DNA of 64,000 bases from Arthrobacter ramosus (GTDB lineage: Bacteria > Actinomycetota > Actinomycetes > Actinomycetales > Micrococcaceae). This document shows positions 40,484-49,480 of the stretch, one piece after another. Position 1 is the stretch's first letter; each line of letters starts with the position of its first letter. Below the pieces are notes generated by a model that saw only the letters and a list, made by a program, of their open reading frames with translations, did not search any database and had not been told where the DNA came from. Location of the stretch: NCBI RefSeq assembly GCF_039535095.1, contig NZ_BAAAWN010000001.1, positions 372,001-436,000 of the forward strand, written 5' to 3'. The position numbers and the translations under genes are program-made.

Positions 40484-42700
40484 CTACACCGCGGTGAAGC
40501 GGAGCAGCAACGCGTGCTCAGGGTTCAGGACCGGCATGGGAAGCCCCACCTCTGCAAGGAAGCGGCCGCTCGCCTGAGCCCCGGATGGCAGCCATGCTGG
40601 CGGTTGCACCTGGGTGAAGGTGCGGGCGTAGTCGGCGTCGCCGGGGGCCGGGAAAATTGCCTGCACCGTGTAGGAACGCTCGGGGTCGAGGCCCGGTACA
40701 GCGACACGCCCGGGTTGTTCGGCGAACGACGTCCGGGTGCTGACGACGGCGAATAAGCCAGCGTCGCCGTCGTCGGACACCACGCCGTGCAGCATCAGCG
40801 AGTCGTCCGGAACGTCCGCACGGACCATCCGCCCGCTGTGGATGAGCCCGCGGTGCTCCTTGTAGAGGCCGATGAAGCGCTTGAGTTCCTCACGTTCGGC
40901 GCCCTGCACCTGGCGGACATCCCATTCCATGCCGAAATGCCCGAACATCGCGGTGATGGCGCGGAAGGAGAGATCGTGTGTTCGCGCCGTGGTGTGCGAG
41001 GTGGTGGGGCCGATGTGCCCGCCCACCAGTTCCGGGGGAACCACGACGCCGGTCCAGCGCTGGATGGTCTGCCTCTCGAGGGCGTCGTTGCAGTCCGATC
41101 CCCAGATCCGGTCGGTCCGCTCAAGGATGCCGAGGTCCACCCGGGCCCCACCGGAAGAGCAGCTTTCGATTTCGACGCCGGGGTGGGCCTTGCGGAGCTC
41201 GTCGAAAAGCCGGTAGGCGGCCAGGGTCTGCGCATGCACTGATGCTCGGCCTGCATGGCCATGCTCGCTGAGGTCCCGGTTCTGGTCCCATTTGAGGTAC
41301 TTGATGTTGTTTTTCCCAAGCAGGGCGTCGATCCGCTCGAAGACGTACTGCCAGGCCGCGGGGTTGACGAGGTCGATGATGTGCTGGTGGCGCCATTCCA
41401 GGGGGAGGCGGCCGCCGTCCTTGTGGGAGAGGGCCGCGGGGCCCACGATCCAGTCGGGGTGCGCCCGGGCAACATCGGAATCCAGGTTGATCATTTCCGG
41501 TTCCACCCAGAGCCCGAACTCCATGCCGTGGGAATTCACCGCCTCGATAAGCGGTGTCAGGCCATCAGGCCAAAGGGTTTCGTCGACGTACCAATCGCCC
41601 AAGCCGGCATGGTCGTCGCGGCGCCCGCGGAACCAGCCGTCGTCGAGCACGAAGCGCTCAACGCCCAGCTCGGCAGCGGATTCCGCGAGCTCGATCAGGG
41701 TGTCCAGTTTGTGGTCGAAGTACACGGCCTCCCAGGTGTTGAGGACCACCGGGCGGGGCTTGCCGGCGGGGAGTCCCGTCGAAGCCGCGGGAAGGACGTG
41801 ATGCGGGCGGGACCGGAACCAGCTGTAGAAGGCTTCGCTGATGCCGTCCAGGCCCCGGTCCGAGTAGGCGGCAAAAAGTGCGGGCGTGGTGTAGCCCTCG
41901 CCAGGCTGAAGCACTACTTCCGCCGGGCCCAGGAGCTCAGAGCCGCCGATCATGGTGCGGCCATCAGCCACGGTGTCGGCGAATTGTTCGTGGTTGCCGC
42001 TCCAAGCCAAGTGGGTGGCCCACACCTTCCCATGGCGGTTGCCGAATCCGGCGGTACCTGCCGCGAAAAGCAGCGAAGAATCGTGCCCCGTGCGCCCGTG
42101 GCGTCCCGCGCGAACCCACGTCCCTTGTTGGACGGGCCGGCGCTGTGGGTGGCGTTCGCGGCACCAGCGCCCGGTGAGGTCAAGGAGTTCGACGGCGTCG
42201 GGCCCCACGGGGAGGACGGTGGCCAGTTCGTCGAGCTGGAAGGGGGACGTGCCGTCGTTGACGGCGGTGTGCCGCAGCTCGAGAAGGCCGCCGGGGTGAA
42301 GCGTGAGCTTGGACGTCACGGTGATCCCGGCGTCGGGATCCTTCTGGACAATCACTGCAGAGGCGATCGCTGCAGAGGCGACGGCGGAGCTGCCGTCAGC
42401 CTGCACTTCCACTACGCGGAGCCGGAGCGAAAAGTCCAATCCCGGGACGCCGTCGGCGATTCGCTGGCCGCGCAGGCCCGGGCGGCCCTGCCATGCGGAG
42501 GAACCTTGAGGGAGGAGCGCCGCCGGTACGTTGGCGTCGACGGCGGAGTGCGGGATGGGTTCGCCCAGGATGGCGAGGTCCGGGAGGGTGCTGCCGAGAT
42601 CAGCACCCCAGTGGATGACTTCGGCCTCTCCGTTATCGAAACTGACCACCAGGCTTGTGCCGGCGGAACGGAGGTGGAGCGGGTCCATGGGCTGGTTCAC
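40484..42700 (-). CDS. Alpha-galactosidase, GH36, 738 aa
   Basis: Retaining alpha-galactosidase of glycoside hydrolase family 36. The N-terminal beta-sandwich (about residues 1-310) is followed by a TIM barrel with WEAVYFDH, FVLDDGWFRGRRDD and the nucleophile Asp in YLKWDQNRD. ESCSSGGARVDLG and the acid/base Asp in GSDCNDALERQ follow, then the C-terminal beta domain. There is no signal peptide, so it acts in the cytoplasm on imported raffinose-type or other alpha-galactosides. It is last in an operon after two permease genes and a binding-protein gene; the LacI operators upstream of that operon would control it. Confidence 0.93.
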   Translation of the reverse strand: MNQPMDPLHLRSAGTSLVVSFDNGEAEVIHWGADLGSTLPDLAILGEPIPHSAVDANVPAALLPQGSSAWQGRPGLRGQRIADGVPGLDFSLRLRVVEVQADGSSAVASAAIASAVIVQKDPDAGITVTSKLTLHPGGLLELRHTAVNDGTSPFQLDELATVLPVGPDAVELLDLTGRWCRERHPQRRPVQQGTWVRAGRHGRTGHDSSLLFAAGTAGFGNRHGKVWATHLAWSGNHEQFADTVADGRTMIGGSELLGPAEVVLQPGEGYTTPALFAAYSDRGLDGISEAFYSWFRSRPHHVLPAASTGLPAGKPRPVVLNTWEAVYFDHKLDTLIELAESAAELGVERFVLDDGWFRGRRDDHAGLGDWYVDETLWPDGLTPLIEAVNSHGMEFGLWVEPEMINLDSDVARAHPDWIVGPAALSHKDGGRLPLEWRHQHIIDLVNPAAWQYVFERIDALLGKNNIKYLKWDQNRDLSEHGHAGRASVHAQTLAAYRLFDELRKAHPGVEIESCSSGGARVDLGILERTDRIWGSDCNDALERQTIQRWTGVVVPPELVGGHIGPTTSHTTARTHDLSFRAITAMFGHFGMEWDVRQVQGAEREELKRFIGLYKEHRGLIHSGRMVRADVPDDSLMLHGVVSDDGDAGLFAVVSTRTSFAEQPGRVAVPGLDPERSYTVQAIFPAPGDADYARTFTQVQPPAWLPSGAQASGRFLAEVGLPMPVLNPEHALLLRFTAV

Positions 42701-42802
42701 TTTCAGAGAGTCGTGTGTCGCAATACGAGGGAGTGGAAAGTCCGGGCGCCGCCGTCAAAGGAGTGAAGCGGCGGCGCCCGGACTGGTTTGGCGGGACTGG
42801 TG

Positions 42803-44155
42803 TTACTTGAAGAGGTTGTTGACCTGGTTGTTGGCATCGGAGAGGGAGCTGGCCGGCTTCTTGCCGCTGAGTACTGCGTCCATTGCGGGCTTCATGATGC
42901 CGTCAACTTTGGCAGCCTTGTCCGCGATGGGGAAGAGGAACGTGGTCCCGTCTTTGACCTGCTGGGTGAAAGCGGAGACGTCAACACCCTTGGCCGCGAA
43001 CGCCTTGGCGGCCAAGTCCGAGGACGTGCTGATCGCCGGGAACACGACGGCCTTGTTGGCGACGACGTCCTGGCAAGCTGAGGAGCCGAGGTATTCGACC
43101 CACTTGGTGGCTGCTGCCGGGTTCTTGGTGCCGGCCCAGATGGAGTCCGCCAGGCCGTTGAACATGGACGCGCGCTTGCCGCTGGGGCCCACCGGGGTGG
43201 GGGCGATGGCGGTCTGGATACCCTTGTATCCGGTGTACTGGCCGATCATCCATGAGCCGCTGGTGTTGATTGCGGCCTTGCCTGCACCGAAGTTGTCCGA
43301 CACGCTGGCGCCGACGGTGGTTTCAAGTTTGGGCATGTAGCCCTTGTCCGCCAGTCCGGCCCACCAGGAGATGGTTTCCTGGAACTTGGGGTCGTCGTAG
43401 TTGAACTTGGTGCCCCACGGGTTTTTGTCCGTGGCGGTCCAGCCGGTGGTGGCCGCGAGGAAGCTCCACTGGGTCTGGCCCTGGCCGGAACCGGAGGACT
43501 CCAAGCCCAGTCCGTAGACGGCCACGTTGTTCTTGTCGAAGCCGGCTTCGTCTCCGCGCTTGCCGTTCTTGTCTACGGTCAGGTGGGCGATGGTCTTTTC
43601 GTAGCTGCCGCCGTCTTTGGGGTTCCAATCCAGCTTGGCCATCTGCTCGGCAGTGATGCCGGCGGAGTCGGTCATGGCCTTGTTGTAGAAGAGGCTGATG
43701 GTGTCCCAGTCCTTCGGGAGGCCGTAGCGCTTGCCGTCCTGGCCCACCCAGAGATCGGCCAGGCCCTTGTTGTAGCTGTCCAGTTTGACGCCGTCCTTGG
43801 CTACGGCGTCGTCGAGGGCCAGCAGCTGCTTCTTCGAAGCGAATTCCGGGTACTTGGACAGGTGGTCGGTGAAGACGTCAGGAGCGGTACCGGATACGAA
43901 ACCGTTGGTCAGGGTGGTCCAGTAGTCGTCCCAGCCGCGCTGGGTGATTTTGACCGTGATATTCGGGTTGGCCTTGGTGAAGTCACTCGCGCACTGCTGG
44001 TAAGCCGGGAGCTGGTTGGCGTCCCAGAGCCAGTAGTTGATCTCGCCCTTGGCTTCGCTGGAGGCGGGGGCGGAGCCGCCACAAGCGGAGAGTGACAGCG
44101 CGGCCGCGACAGCGACGGTGACGGCAGCGGCGACGGTGCCAATGGAATTCTTCAT
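42803..44155 (-). CDS. Sugar ABC transporter substrate-binding lipoprotein, 450 aa
   Basis: Family-1 extracellular solute-binding protein. The lipoprotein signal is MKNSIGTVAAAVTV...LSLSACGG, with the lipobox LSAC (Cys about 25). The mature protein has the two-lobed sugar-binder pattern (DVFTDHLSKYPEF, YGLPKDWDTISLFYNK, INTSGSWMIGQY). GH36 next door suggests alpha-galactosides as ligand. A good ribosome binding site (GAAAGGTTCACC) precedes the ATG. The gene follows both permease genes, a less usual order. Confidence 0.9.
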   Translation of the reverse strand: MKNSIGTVAAAVTVAVAAALSLSACGGSAPASSEAKGEINYWLWDANQLPAYQQCASDFTKANPNITVKITQRGWDDYWTTLTNGFVSGTAPDVFTDHLSKYPEFASKKQLLALDDAVAKDGVKLDSYNKGLADLWVGQDGKRYGLPKDWDTISLFYNKAMTDSAGITAEQMAKLDWNPKDGGSYEKTIAHLTVDKNGKRGDEAGFDKNNVAVYGLGLESSGSGQGQTQWSFLAATTGWTATDKNPWGTKFNYDDPKFQETISWWAGLADKGYMPKLETTVGASVSDNFGAGKAAINTSGSWMIGQYTGYKGIQTAIAPTPVGPSGKRASMFNGLADSIWAGTKNPAAATKWVEYLGSSACQDVVANKAVVFPAISTSSDLAAKAFAAKGVDVSAFTQQVKDGTTFLFPIADKAAKVDGIMKPAMDAVLSGKKPASSLSDANNQVNNLFK

Positions 44156-44207
44156 GGTGAACCTTTCAGGGGGTTGCGATAGAACGGAGGCGGTGCTTGG
44201 GGATGAC

Positions 44208-45167
44208 TTACTTGATGCCGGAGAAGCCGATGGAGTTGACCACCTTCTTGCCGAAGGCGATGAAGAGGATCAGGACGGGCAGTGCTGCCACCAAGGTGGC
44301 GGCCATGAGCCCGCTCCAGTCCGGTGCCCCTTGCGGGGACTGGGACTTGAAGACACCCAGGCCCACGGTGAGGACGCGGACGTTCTCGTCCTGGCCCACC
44401 AGGAGCGGCCAGAAGTACTCGTTCCACTGACCGATGAAGGTCAGCAGCGCCAGGGTGGCGAGGGGGGCTGCGGCGTTGGGGATCACAATCTGGAAGAAGA
44501 TCCGGAGGTGCTTGGCGCCGTCGAGCATGGCTGCCTCTTCGACTTCGCGGGACATGCTCAGGAAGAACTGGCGCAGGAAGAAGATGGCAAAAGGCGTCAT
44601 GAACATGTAGGGCAATGCAAGACCGGCGAAGCTGTTGAGCAGGCCCAGGTTCTTGATCATCAGGAAGTTGGGCAACGCCGTGAAGATCGGCGGGACCATC
44701 ATCGTGGCCAGGAAGATCGCGAAGACCTTGTTCCGCCCGGGCCAGCGCAGCCTGGAGAAGGCGTAGGCTGCCATCGCACTGAAGAACACCTGGCCTGCGG
44801 TGGTCATGGTGGCAAAGATGATTGAGTTGCGCAGGTACAGCCAGAAGTTGATGGCGGCGCCGGAACCGCCCTCGGCAATGGCTTGCTCGGGGCTTTGGAG
44901 CCCCAGGACACGCTGGAAGGCGCCCCAGCTGAAGTCTGCAGGGAGAAGGTTGCCGGCGTTCGAGGCCAGTGAATGGTTGCTGGACAATGCCGTCCGGATC
45001 ATCCAGAGGAAGGGGGCAACCGTGACGGCGACGGCGATGACGACGAGGGTCCAAGCGCCTGCGCGGCGCCAGTTGAAGGGTTTCGTGCGGGTGCGGCGCG
45101 ACTGCGGGGAGCCGACGACGGCGGTGGCGGACTCGCGCGAACGGCGGGAATTGGTGGAGGTACTCAT
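44208..45167 (-). CDS. Sugar ABC transporter permease, MalG type, 319 aa
   Basis: Six membrane helices after a roughly 30-residue basic N-terminus. The ATPase-contacting EAA loop is visible (MSREVEEAAMLDGAKHLRIFF). VVNSIGFSGIK at the C-terminus is of the MalG kind. It pairs with the MalF-type gene 12 nt upstream. The ATPase is not encoded nearby. Confidence 0.9.
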   Translation of the reverse strand: MSTSTNSRRSRESATAVVGSPQSRRTRTKPFNWRRAGAWTLVVIAVAVTVAPFLWMIRTALSSNHSLASNAGNLLPADFSWGAFQRVLGLQSPEQAIAEGGSGAAINFWLYLRNSIIFATMTTAGQVFFSAMAAYAFSRLRWPGRNKVFAIFLATMMVPPIFTALPNFLMIKNLGLLNSFAGLALPYMFMTPFAIFFLRQFFLSMSREVEEAAMLDGAKHLRIFFQIVIPNAAAPLATLALLTFIGQWNEYFWPLLVGQDENVRVLTVGLGVFKSQSPQGAPDWSGLMAATLVAALPVLILFIAFGKKVVNSIGFSGIK

Positions 45168-45179
45168 GGCAGGGTTTCC

Positions 45180-46121
45180 TTAGTCCAGGTCCGTCTCGTT
45201 GCCCTTGAGGAACTTCATCTGGATGAAGGCCACGAGGGCGAGAATGATGAAGAGAATCACGGACAGGGCTGATGCGTAGCCGAAGTCGGACTCGCCGAAG
45301 GCCTTCTGGTAGATGTACATCTGGATCACCCGGGAGGCATTGATCGGTCCGCCGCCGGTAGTCACGGCCACGGTGTCGAAGACTTGGAAGGATCCGATGA
45401 CGGTGACCACCAGGACCAGGACCAGCACGGGGCGCAGGAGCGGCATGGTGATGCTCCAGAAGGTCCGGGTGGGGGACGCGCCGTCAAGGTTGGCTACTTC
45501 GTAGACGTGGTTGGGGATGGACTGGAGCCCGGCGAAGATCAGCAGGGCGGTGTACCCCATGTGCCGCCAGACGTTGACGAAGGCGATGGTGGGAATGGCC
45601 CACTGTTCGCTGCCGAAGAAGGCAACGCGGGGAAGGCCCAGCCAGCTGATGACCTCGTTGACGATGCCTAGTTGGTAGTCGAGCATCCAGAACCAGAGCA
45701 GCGCAACGATGACGTTGGCCACAAGGAACGGGAGCAGAAGTGCGCCGCGGATGAAGGTTGATTTGGCCACGCGATGCATAAGCAACGCGAGTCCGATGGC
45801 GATGACGGTCTGGAATCCGATGTTCAGTGCCACGTACTGGACCGTGACGGCCATGGCGTTCCAAAACAGATCGTCGCTGAAAATTGCCGTGTAGTTCTTG
45901 ATGCCGATCCAGGTGGGATCACCCAGGATGCTGTACTCGGTGAAGCTGAGGTAGATGCCCCGGATGGTGGGGATCAGGAAGAAAACTACAAAGCCGATCA
46001 ACGCCGGAAAGATGAAGAGCAACGCGATCTTCAGGTCACCGATACGCCGAATGCCGAACCTGCTTGGTTTGCCCGATTGGGGCGGTGCGGCATGCGCCGC
46101 TGGTTTGGTAAGGGTGGTCAT
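45180..46121 (-). CDS. Sugar ABC transporter permease, MalF type, 313 aa
   Basis: MalF/UgpA-like permease, six helices, with the EAA loop HVYEVANLDGASPTRTFWSI. It is first in the alpha-galactoside operon: permease, permease, binding protein, GH36. The N-terminus is cytoplasmic and polar up to residue 28. A promoter with TTGACC and TAGATT lies upstream; its -10 region is covered by the operator at 46165. Confidence 0.9.
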   Translation of the reverse strand: MTTLTKPAAHAAPPQSGKPSRFGIRRIGDLKIALLFIFPALIGFVVFFLIPTIRGIYLSFTEYSILGDPTWIGIKNYTAIFSDDLFWNAMAVTVQYVALNIGFQTVIAIGLALLMHRVAKSTFIRGALLLPFLVANVIVALLWFWMLDYQLGIVNEVISWLGLPRVAFFGSEQWAIPTIAFVNVWRHMGYTALLIFAGLQSIPNHVYEVANLDGASPTRTFWSITMPLLRPVLVLVLVVTVIGSFQVFDTVAVTTGGGPINASRVIQMYIYQKAFGESDFGYASALSVILFIILALVAFIQMKFLKGNETDLD

Positions 46122-46164
46122 CTTCGACCCTTCCTGACTGTGATGTGGGTTACAACTGATGAGA

Positions 46165-46180
46165 ATCTACACGAGTAGAT
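46165..46180. promoter_or_regulatory. LacI-type operator O1 (permease side)
   Basis: ATCTACACGAGTAGAT, an almost perfect palindrome around a central CG as LacI-family sites have. It overlaps the -10 (TAGATT) of the minus-strand promoter that drives the permease operon. The LacI gene at 47557 is the likely binder. Confidence 0.65.
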
Positions 46181-46244
46181 ATGAAGGGGTCAAGTAAATC
46201 TGTGAAGTTTTGTTCGATTATTTTAGATTTCTTGCGTTTTGTTG

Positions 46245-46256
46245 ACTCGTGTAGAT
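46245..46256. promoter_or_regulatory. LacI-type operator O2 (oxidoreductase side)
   Basis: ACTCGTGTAGAT is the exact reverse complement of the first 12 bases of O1, 80 bp away. It overlaps TTGACT (46242-46247), a likely -35 for the + strand oxidoreductase-LacI operon. Two sites, one per divergent promoter, suggest a repression loop and autoregulation of the LacI gene. Confidence 0.6.
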
Positions 46257-46348
46257 CCCGGTGATTCACTGGCCTGAGTCACTTGTCGAGCCGCTCCCGG
46301 CGCGGCGAGGACATTCTGAAGCCACCCACATGAATCGAAGGGCTAACA

Positions 46349-47551
46349 ATGACGTTTTCAATGGGAGTAGTAGGCCTTGGCCAGTTCGGCGGCCAATTTG
46401 CCCACCTCTTCAAGCTCCACCCCGGGGTTTCCGCGGTCTACGCAGTGGACGAGCTCCCTGAACGCGCGTCCAGAGCTGTTGAACAGCTGGGGCTCGACGG
46501 CACCATGGGCAGTTTCGACGAGTTGCTGGCCTCCGACGTGGACGCCGTCGCCATCTTTACCCAGCGCTGGACGCACGGGCCGTTGGTGATCAAGGCGCTG
46601 CGCGCCGGGAAGCACGTCTATTCGGCTGTTCCGATGGCAATCTCCGAGGAGCAGATCGCCGGAATCATCGACGCCGTGCGTGAAACCAAGCTTGTCTATG
46701 CCATGGGGGAGACCAGCTTCTATAACCCCGCCACCGTCTATGCCCGCAAGCAGCACGCCGCCGGCAAGTTCGGCCGCATTTTCTACACCGAAGGCGACTA
46801 CGTCCATGACATGGACCTGGGCTTCTACGAGGCCTACCAGTACAGCGGCGGCGAAAACTGGAAAGCAACCGCCAGCTACCCGCCCATGCTGTACCCCACG
46901 CACGCCATCGGTGGCGTGCTGGGTGCCGTGCCTGGACATGCTGTGAGCGTCAGTTGCATCGGCGTCAAGGACGATCGCGGCGACGGCGTCTTCGACAAGG
47001 AAGTCAGCATGTTCGACAATGACTTCTCCAACGCCACGGCGCTGTTCGAAATGAACGACGGCGGCGTGATGCGGACCAACGAGATGCGCCGCGTGGGTTA
47101 CCCCTCGCACATCCGTGAATCGCGCTTCCGCTTCTTCGGCACGGAGGCAAGCTTTGAACAGTTGGCCACCACCACGCTGTGGCAGGACAAAAAGGGGGTC
47201 CTGGATGTCTCGGACCAGGTGGAGACCAAGCCGAGCATGTCGGCCGATGACCCCTCGTTGGCGGATGTCGCACCGGAGCTTCGCGGCGCGTTCATCTCCG
47301 GCCTCGCTCCGGTGCACGACGCCGGCCGGCTCCCCGTTGAATTCGAGGGAGCTCCAACAGGGCACGAAGGCAGCCACCAGTTCCTGGTGGACGACTTCGT
47401 CACGGCCGTGAACAAAGGAAGCCTTCCCCCGGTCAACGCCTGGGTGGCCGCGCGCTTCACACTCCCCGGCGTCGTGGCTCACGAGTCCGCGCTCCGCGGC
47501 GGCGAACGGCTCCCCATCACGGACTTTGGAGATGCCCCCGAGGCTTTGTAG
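46349..47551 (+). CDS. Gfo/Idh/MocA family oxidoreductase, 400 aa
   Basis: NAD(P)-dependent sugar dehydrogenase family: Rossmann start MGVVGLGQFGGQFAHLFKLH, then AIFTQRWTHGPLVIKALRAGKHVYSAVPM with the EKP-like cofactor/catalytic motif (here S-A-V-P), and the C-terminal alpha/beta domain. The usual Lys of EKP is replaced by Val, which leaves the chemistry open. AAGGG precedes ATG 46349. It is divergent from the alpha-galactoside importer and followed after 5 nt by the LacI gene. It probably processes a released sugar or sugar acid. Confidence 0.85.
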   Translation: MTFSMGVVGLGQFGGQFAHLFKLHPGVSAVYAVDELPERASRAVEQLGLDGTMGSFDELLASDVDAVAIFTQRWTHGPLVIKALRAGKHVYSAVPMAISEEQIAGIIDAVRETKLVYAMGETSFYNPATVYARKQHAAGKFGRIFYTEGDYVHDMDLGFYEAYQYSGGENWKATASYPPMLYPTHAIGGVLGAVPGHAVSVSCIGVKDDRGDGVFDKEVSMFDNDFSNATALFEMNDGGVMRTNEMRRVGYPSHIRESRFRFFGTEASFEQLATTTLWQDKKGVLDVSDQVETKPSMSADDPSLADVAPELRGAFISGLAPVHDAGRLPVEFEGAPTGHEGSHQFLVDDFVTAVNKGSLPPVNAWVAARFTLPGVVAHESALRGGERLPITDFGDAPEAL

Positions 47552-47556
47552 CTAGC

Positions 47557-48585
47557 ATGATCACCATGACTACTTCGGCAGTGCACACCCCGCGCGGACC
47601 GGTGACGCGCAAAGACGTGGCCCGGTACGCCGGGGTGAGCACCGCCGTCGTGAGCTATGTGGTTAACGGCGGCCCCAAGAAGGTGGCGCCGGCGACGGAA
47701 GCGAAGGTCCAAGAGGCCATCCGGATCCTGGGGTACCGCCCGAATGCCGCCGCGCGTGCGCTCAAAATGGGGTCCAACCAGACCATCGGCCTCGTGATTC
47801 CGGATTCCAGCAACCCGTTCTGGGCGCTGCTGGGACATGCGGTGGAAGTGGCTGCCGCCGAGCGCGGATATGCCCTGTTGCTGACGAATTCCGACAACAA
47901 GCTGGACTCCGAACGCCGCCACATCCGTAACCTCGCCGCCCGTCAGGTAGATGGCGTGGTCCTGGCAAGCGTCATGTTTGAACCCGATTTACTGGAGCTT
48001 TTCGGCGCGGAAATCCCCTCGGTCCTGTTGAACCATGCCTCGATCGCTCCCGGGTTCAACAGCGTAGGCGTGGACCTTGAAGCGGGAGCCCGCCTGGCCG
48101 TGGAACATTTGATCGGCCATGGCCACACCAACATCGGACTCGCCATGGGCATCACGGCCGACAACGAGGCCGATGGGCGCGAGGAGGGGTGGCGGCGGGC
48201 GCTCGAAGCTGCCGGACTCCCTGTTGGGCCGCTTGCCCGCGACGGTTTCGACCGCCCCGGGGGCTACGCCGCCGGACAACGCCTCCTGGCCGCCGACAAC
48301 CGTCCGACGGCGATCTTCGCCAGCTCCGATATGCAGGCAATCGGGCTCCTGCGGGCAATCCGCGAGGCCGGCTTGTCCGTTCCTGACGATATTGCCGTGG
48401 CGTCCTTCGACGGTTCGATCGAGGCCGAATACAGCTGGCCGGCGCTCACCACCGTAGAGCAGCCGGTGTGGGAGATGGCAGAGGCCGCGGTGTCCGCGCT
48501 GGTGGGCGAGAATCGCAACGAACCCCCGCGGCACAGGGTCTTCCCCACGCAGTTGCGCATCCGGCAATCGTGCGGGTGCCCGTAG
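47557..48585 (+). CDS. LacI family transcriptional regulator, 342 aa
   Basis: The N-terminal DNA-binding domain (TRKDVARYAGVSTAVVSYVVNG, about residues 17-38, then the hinge GYRPNAAARALK) is followed by the periplasmic-binding-like effector domain (TIGLVIPDSSNPFWALL...VASFDGSIEAEYSWPALTTV). It likely binds the ATCTACACGAGT sites at 46165 and 46245, to control the alpha-galactoside operon and itself. The start is ATG 47557 or 47566. The C-terminus RQSCGCP is typical of the family. Confidence 0.92.
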   Translation: MITMTTSAVHTPRGPVTRKDVARYAGVSTAVVSYVVNGGPKKVAPATEAKVQEAIRILGYRPNAAARALKMGSNQTIGLVIPDSSNPFWALLGHAVEVAAAERGYALLLTNSDNKLDSERRHIRNLAARQVDGVVLASVMFEPDLLELFGAEIPSVLLNHASIAPGFNSVGVDLEAGARLAVEHLIGHGHTNIGLAMGITADNEADGREEGWRRALEAAGLPVGPLARDGFDRPGGYAAGQRLLAADNRPTAIFASSDMQAIGLLRAIREAGLSVPDDIAVASFDGSIEAEYSWPALTTVEQPVWEMAEAAVSALVGENRNEPPRHRVFPTQLRIRQSCGCP

Positions 48586-48595
48586 CGCGTTCCCA

Positions 48596-48663
48596 GCCCA
48601 ACCGACTCGCATTTGTTGTCGTTTTGAGGGCTCATAACGACAACAAGTGCGAGTGAGTTGGGC
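48596..48663. repeat. R2 palindromic repeat, copy 3 (longest)
   Basis: A 68-bp imperfect palindrome: GCCCAAC, ACTCGCA, TTGTTGTCGTT and TGAG on the left are mirrored as CTCA, AACGACAACAA, TGCGAGT and GTTGGGC on the right around GG. It lies between the convergent LacI and DeoR genes and starts 10 nt after the LacI stop. Confidence 0.85.
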
Positions 48664-48671
48664 CTCCCACG

Positions 48672-49451
48672 CTAAGGTGCCGCGATCCTGAGCTTCCCGA
48701 CGCCGTCGGCGAGGATGCGCCGGGCATCCTCGCCGAGATGCGAATCCGTCACGAGCACGTCGGCTTCCTCCAGCTGGGCGATCGAGGCGATGCCCACCGT
48801 TCCCCACTTGCTGTGGTCCGCCAAGACCACCACGTTGCGGGCCGCACTGATGAAGGCCCGGTTGGTTTCGGCTTCCTGCAGGTTCGGCGTGGTGAATCCG
48901 GCGTCCGCATCCATGCCGTGGACGCCCAGGAACAGGGTGTCCAAGTGCAGTTGCTTCAGCGCGGCCGTTGCGATGGGACCCACCAAGGCATCCGACGGCG
49001 TGCGCTCTCCGCCCGTCACGATGACCGGGAAAACCGGCCGTGAACCGGAGGCATTGTGGAAGAGATCCGCAATCCTGATGGAATTCGTCACCACGGTGAT
49101 CCGCGGGCCTTCCAGGAGTACCTTGGCGAGCTCGTAGGTGGTTGTTCCGGCGCTCAGGCCCACGGCCATGCCCTCATGGACCAGGGTGGCGGCCTCGATG
49201 GCGATCGCGTGCTTTTCCTCGATCAGCTGGGTGGATTTCAGCTCAAAGCCGGGCTCGTGGGTCCGGGCATCGCCGGGTATCTTGGCCCCGCCATGGATGC
49301 GCTCGACGAGTCCGGACTCCTCAAGCGACTCGATGTCGCGCCGAACGGTCATGGCTGAGACGCCCAGCAGTTGCGCGAGGTCCGAGACACGGACAACCCG
49401 TTCGCGCTGGACGGCGTCGACAATGGCGGTGTGGCGGGCTGCCTGAAGCAT
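48672..49451 (-). CDS. DeoR family transcriptional regulator, 259 aa
   Basis: N-terminal DeoR helix-turn-helix (AIVDAVQRERVVRVSDLAQL, then VSAMTVRRDIESLEESGLVERIHGGA) and a DeoRC sensor domain (GLSAGTTTYELAKVL, VVTNSIRIADLF, VTGGER, FLGVHGMDADAGFTTPNLQEAE). It usually senses a sugar phosphate. ATG 49451 has AAAGGCTCCG upstream. It is the last gene of the beta-galactoside operon (29 nt after the GH42 stop) and probably regulates it. Confidence 0.92.
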   Translation of the reverse strand: MLQAARHTAIVDAVQRERVVRVSDLAQLLGVSAMTVRRDIESLEESGLVERIHGGAKIPGDARTHEPGFELKSTQLIEEKHAIAIEAATLVHEGMAVGLSAGTTTYELAKVLLEGPRITVVTNSIRIADLFHNASGSRPVFPVIVTGGERTPSDALVGPIATAALKQLHLDTLFLGVHGMDADAGFTTPNLQEAETNRAFISAARNVVVLADHSKWGTVGIASIAQLEEADVLVTDSHLGEDARRILADGVGKLRIAAP

Positions 49452-49480
49452 CGGAGCCTTTCTGGAGGGGCGGCGGGTGG

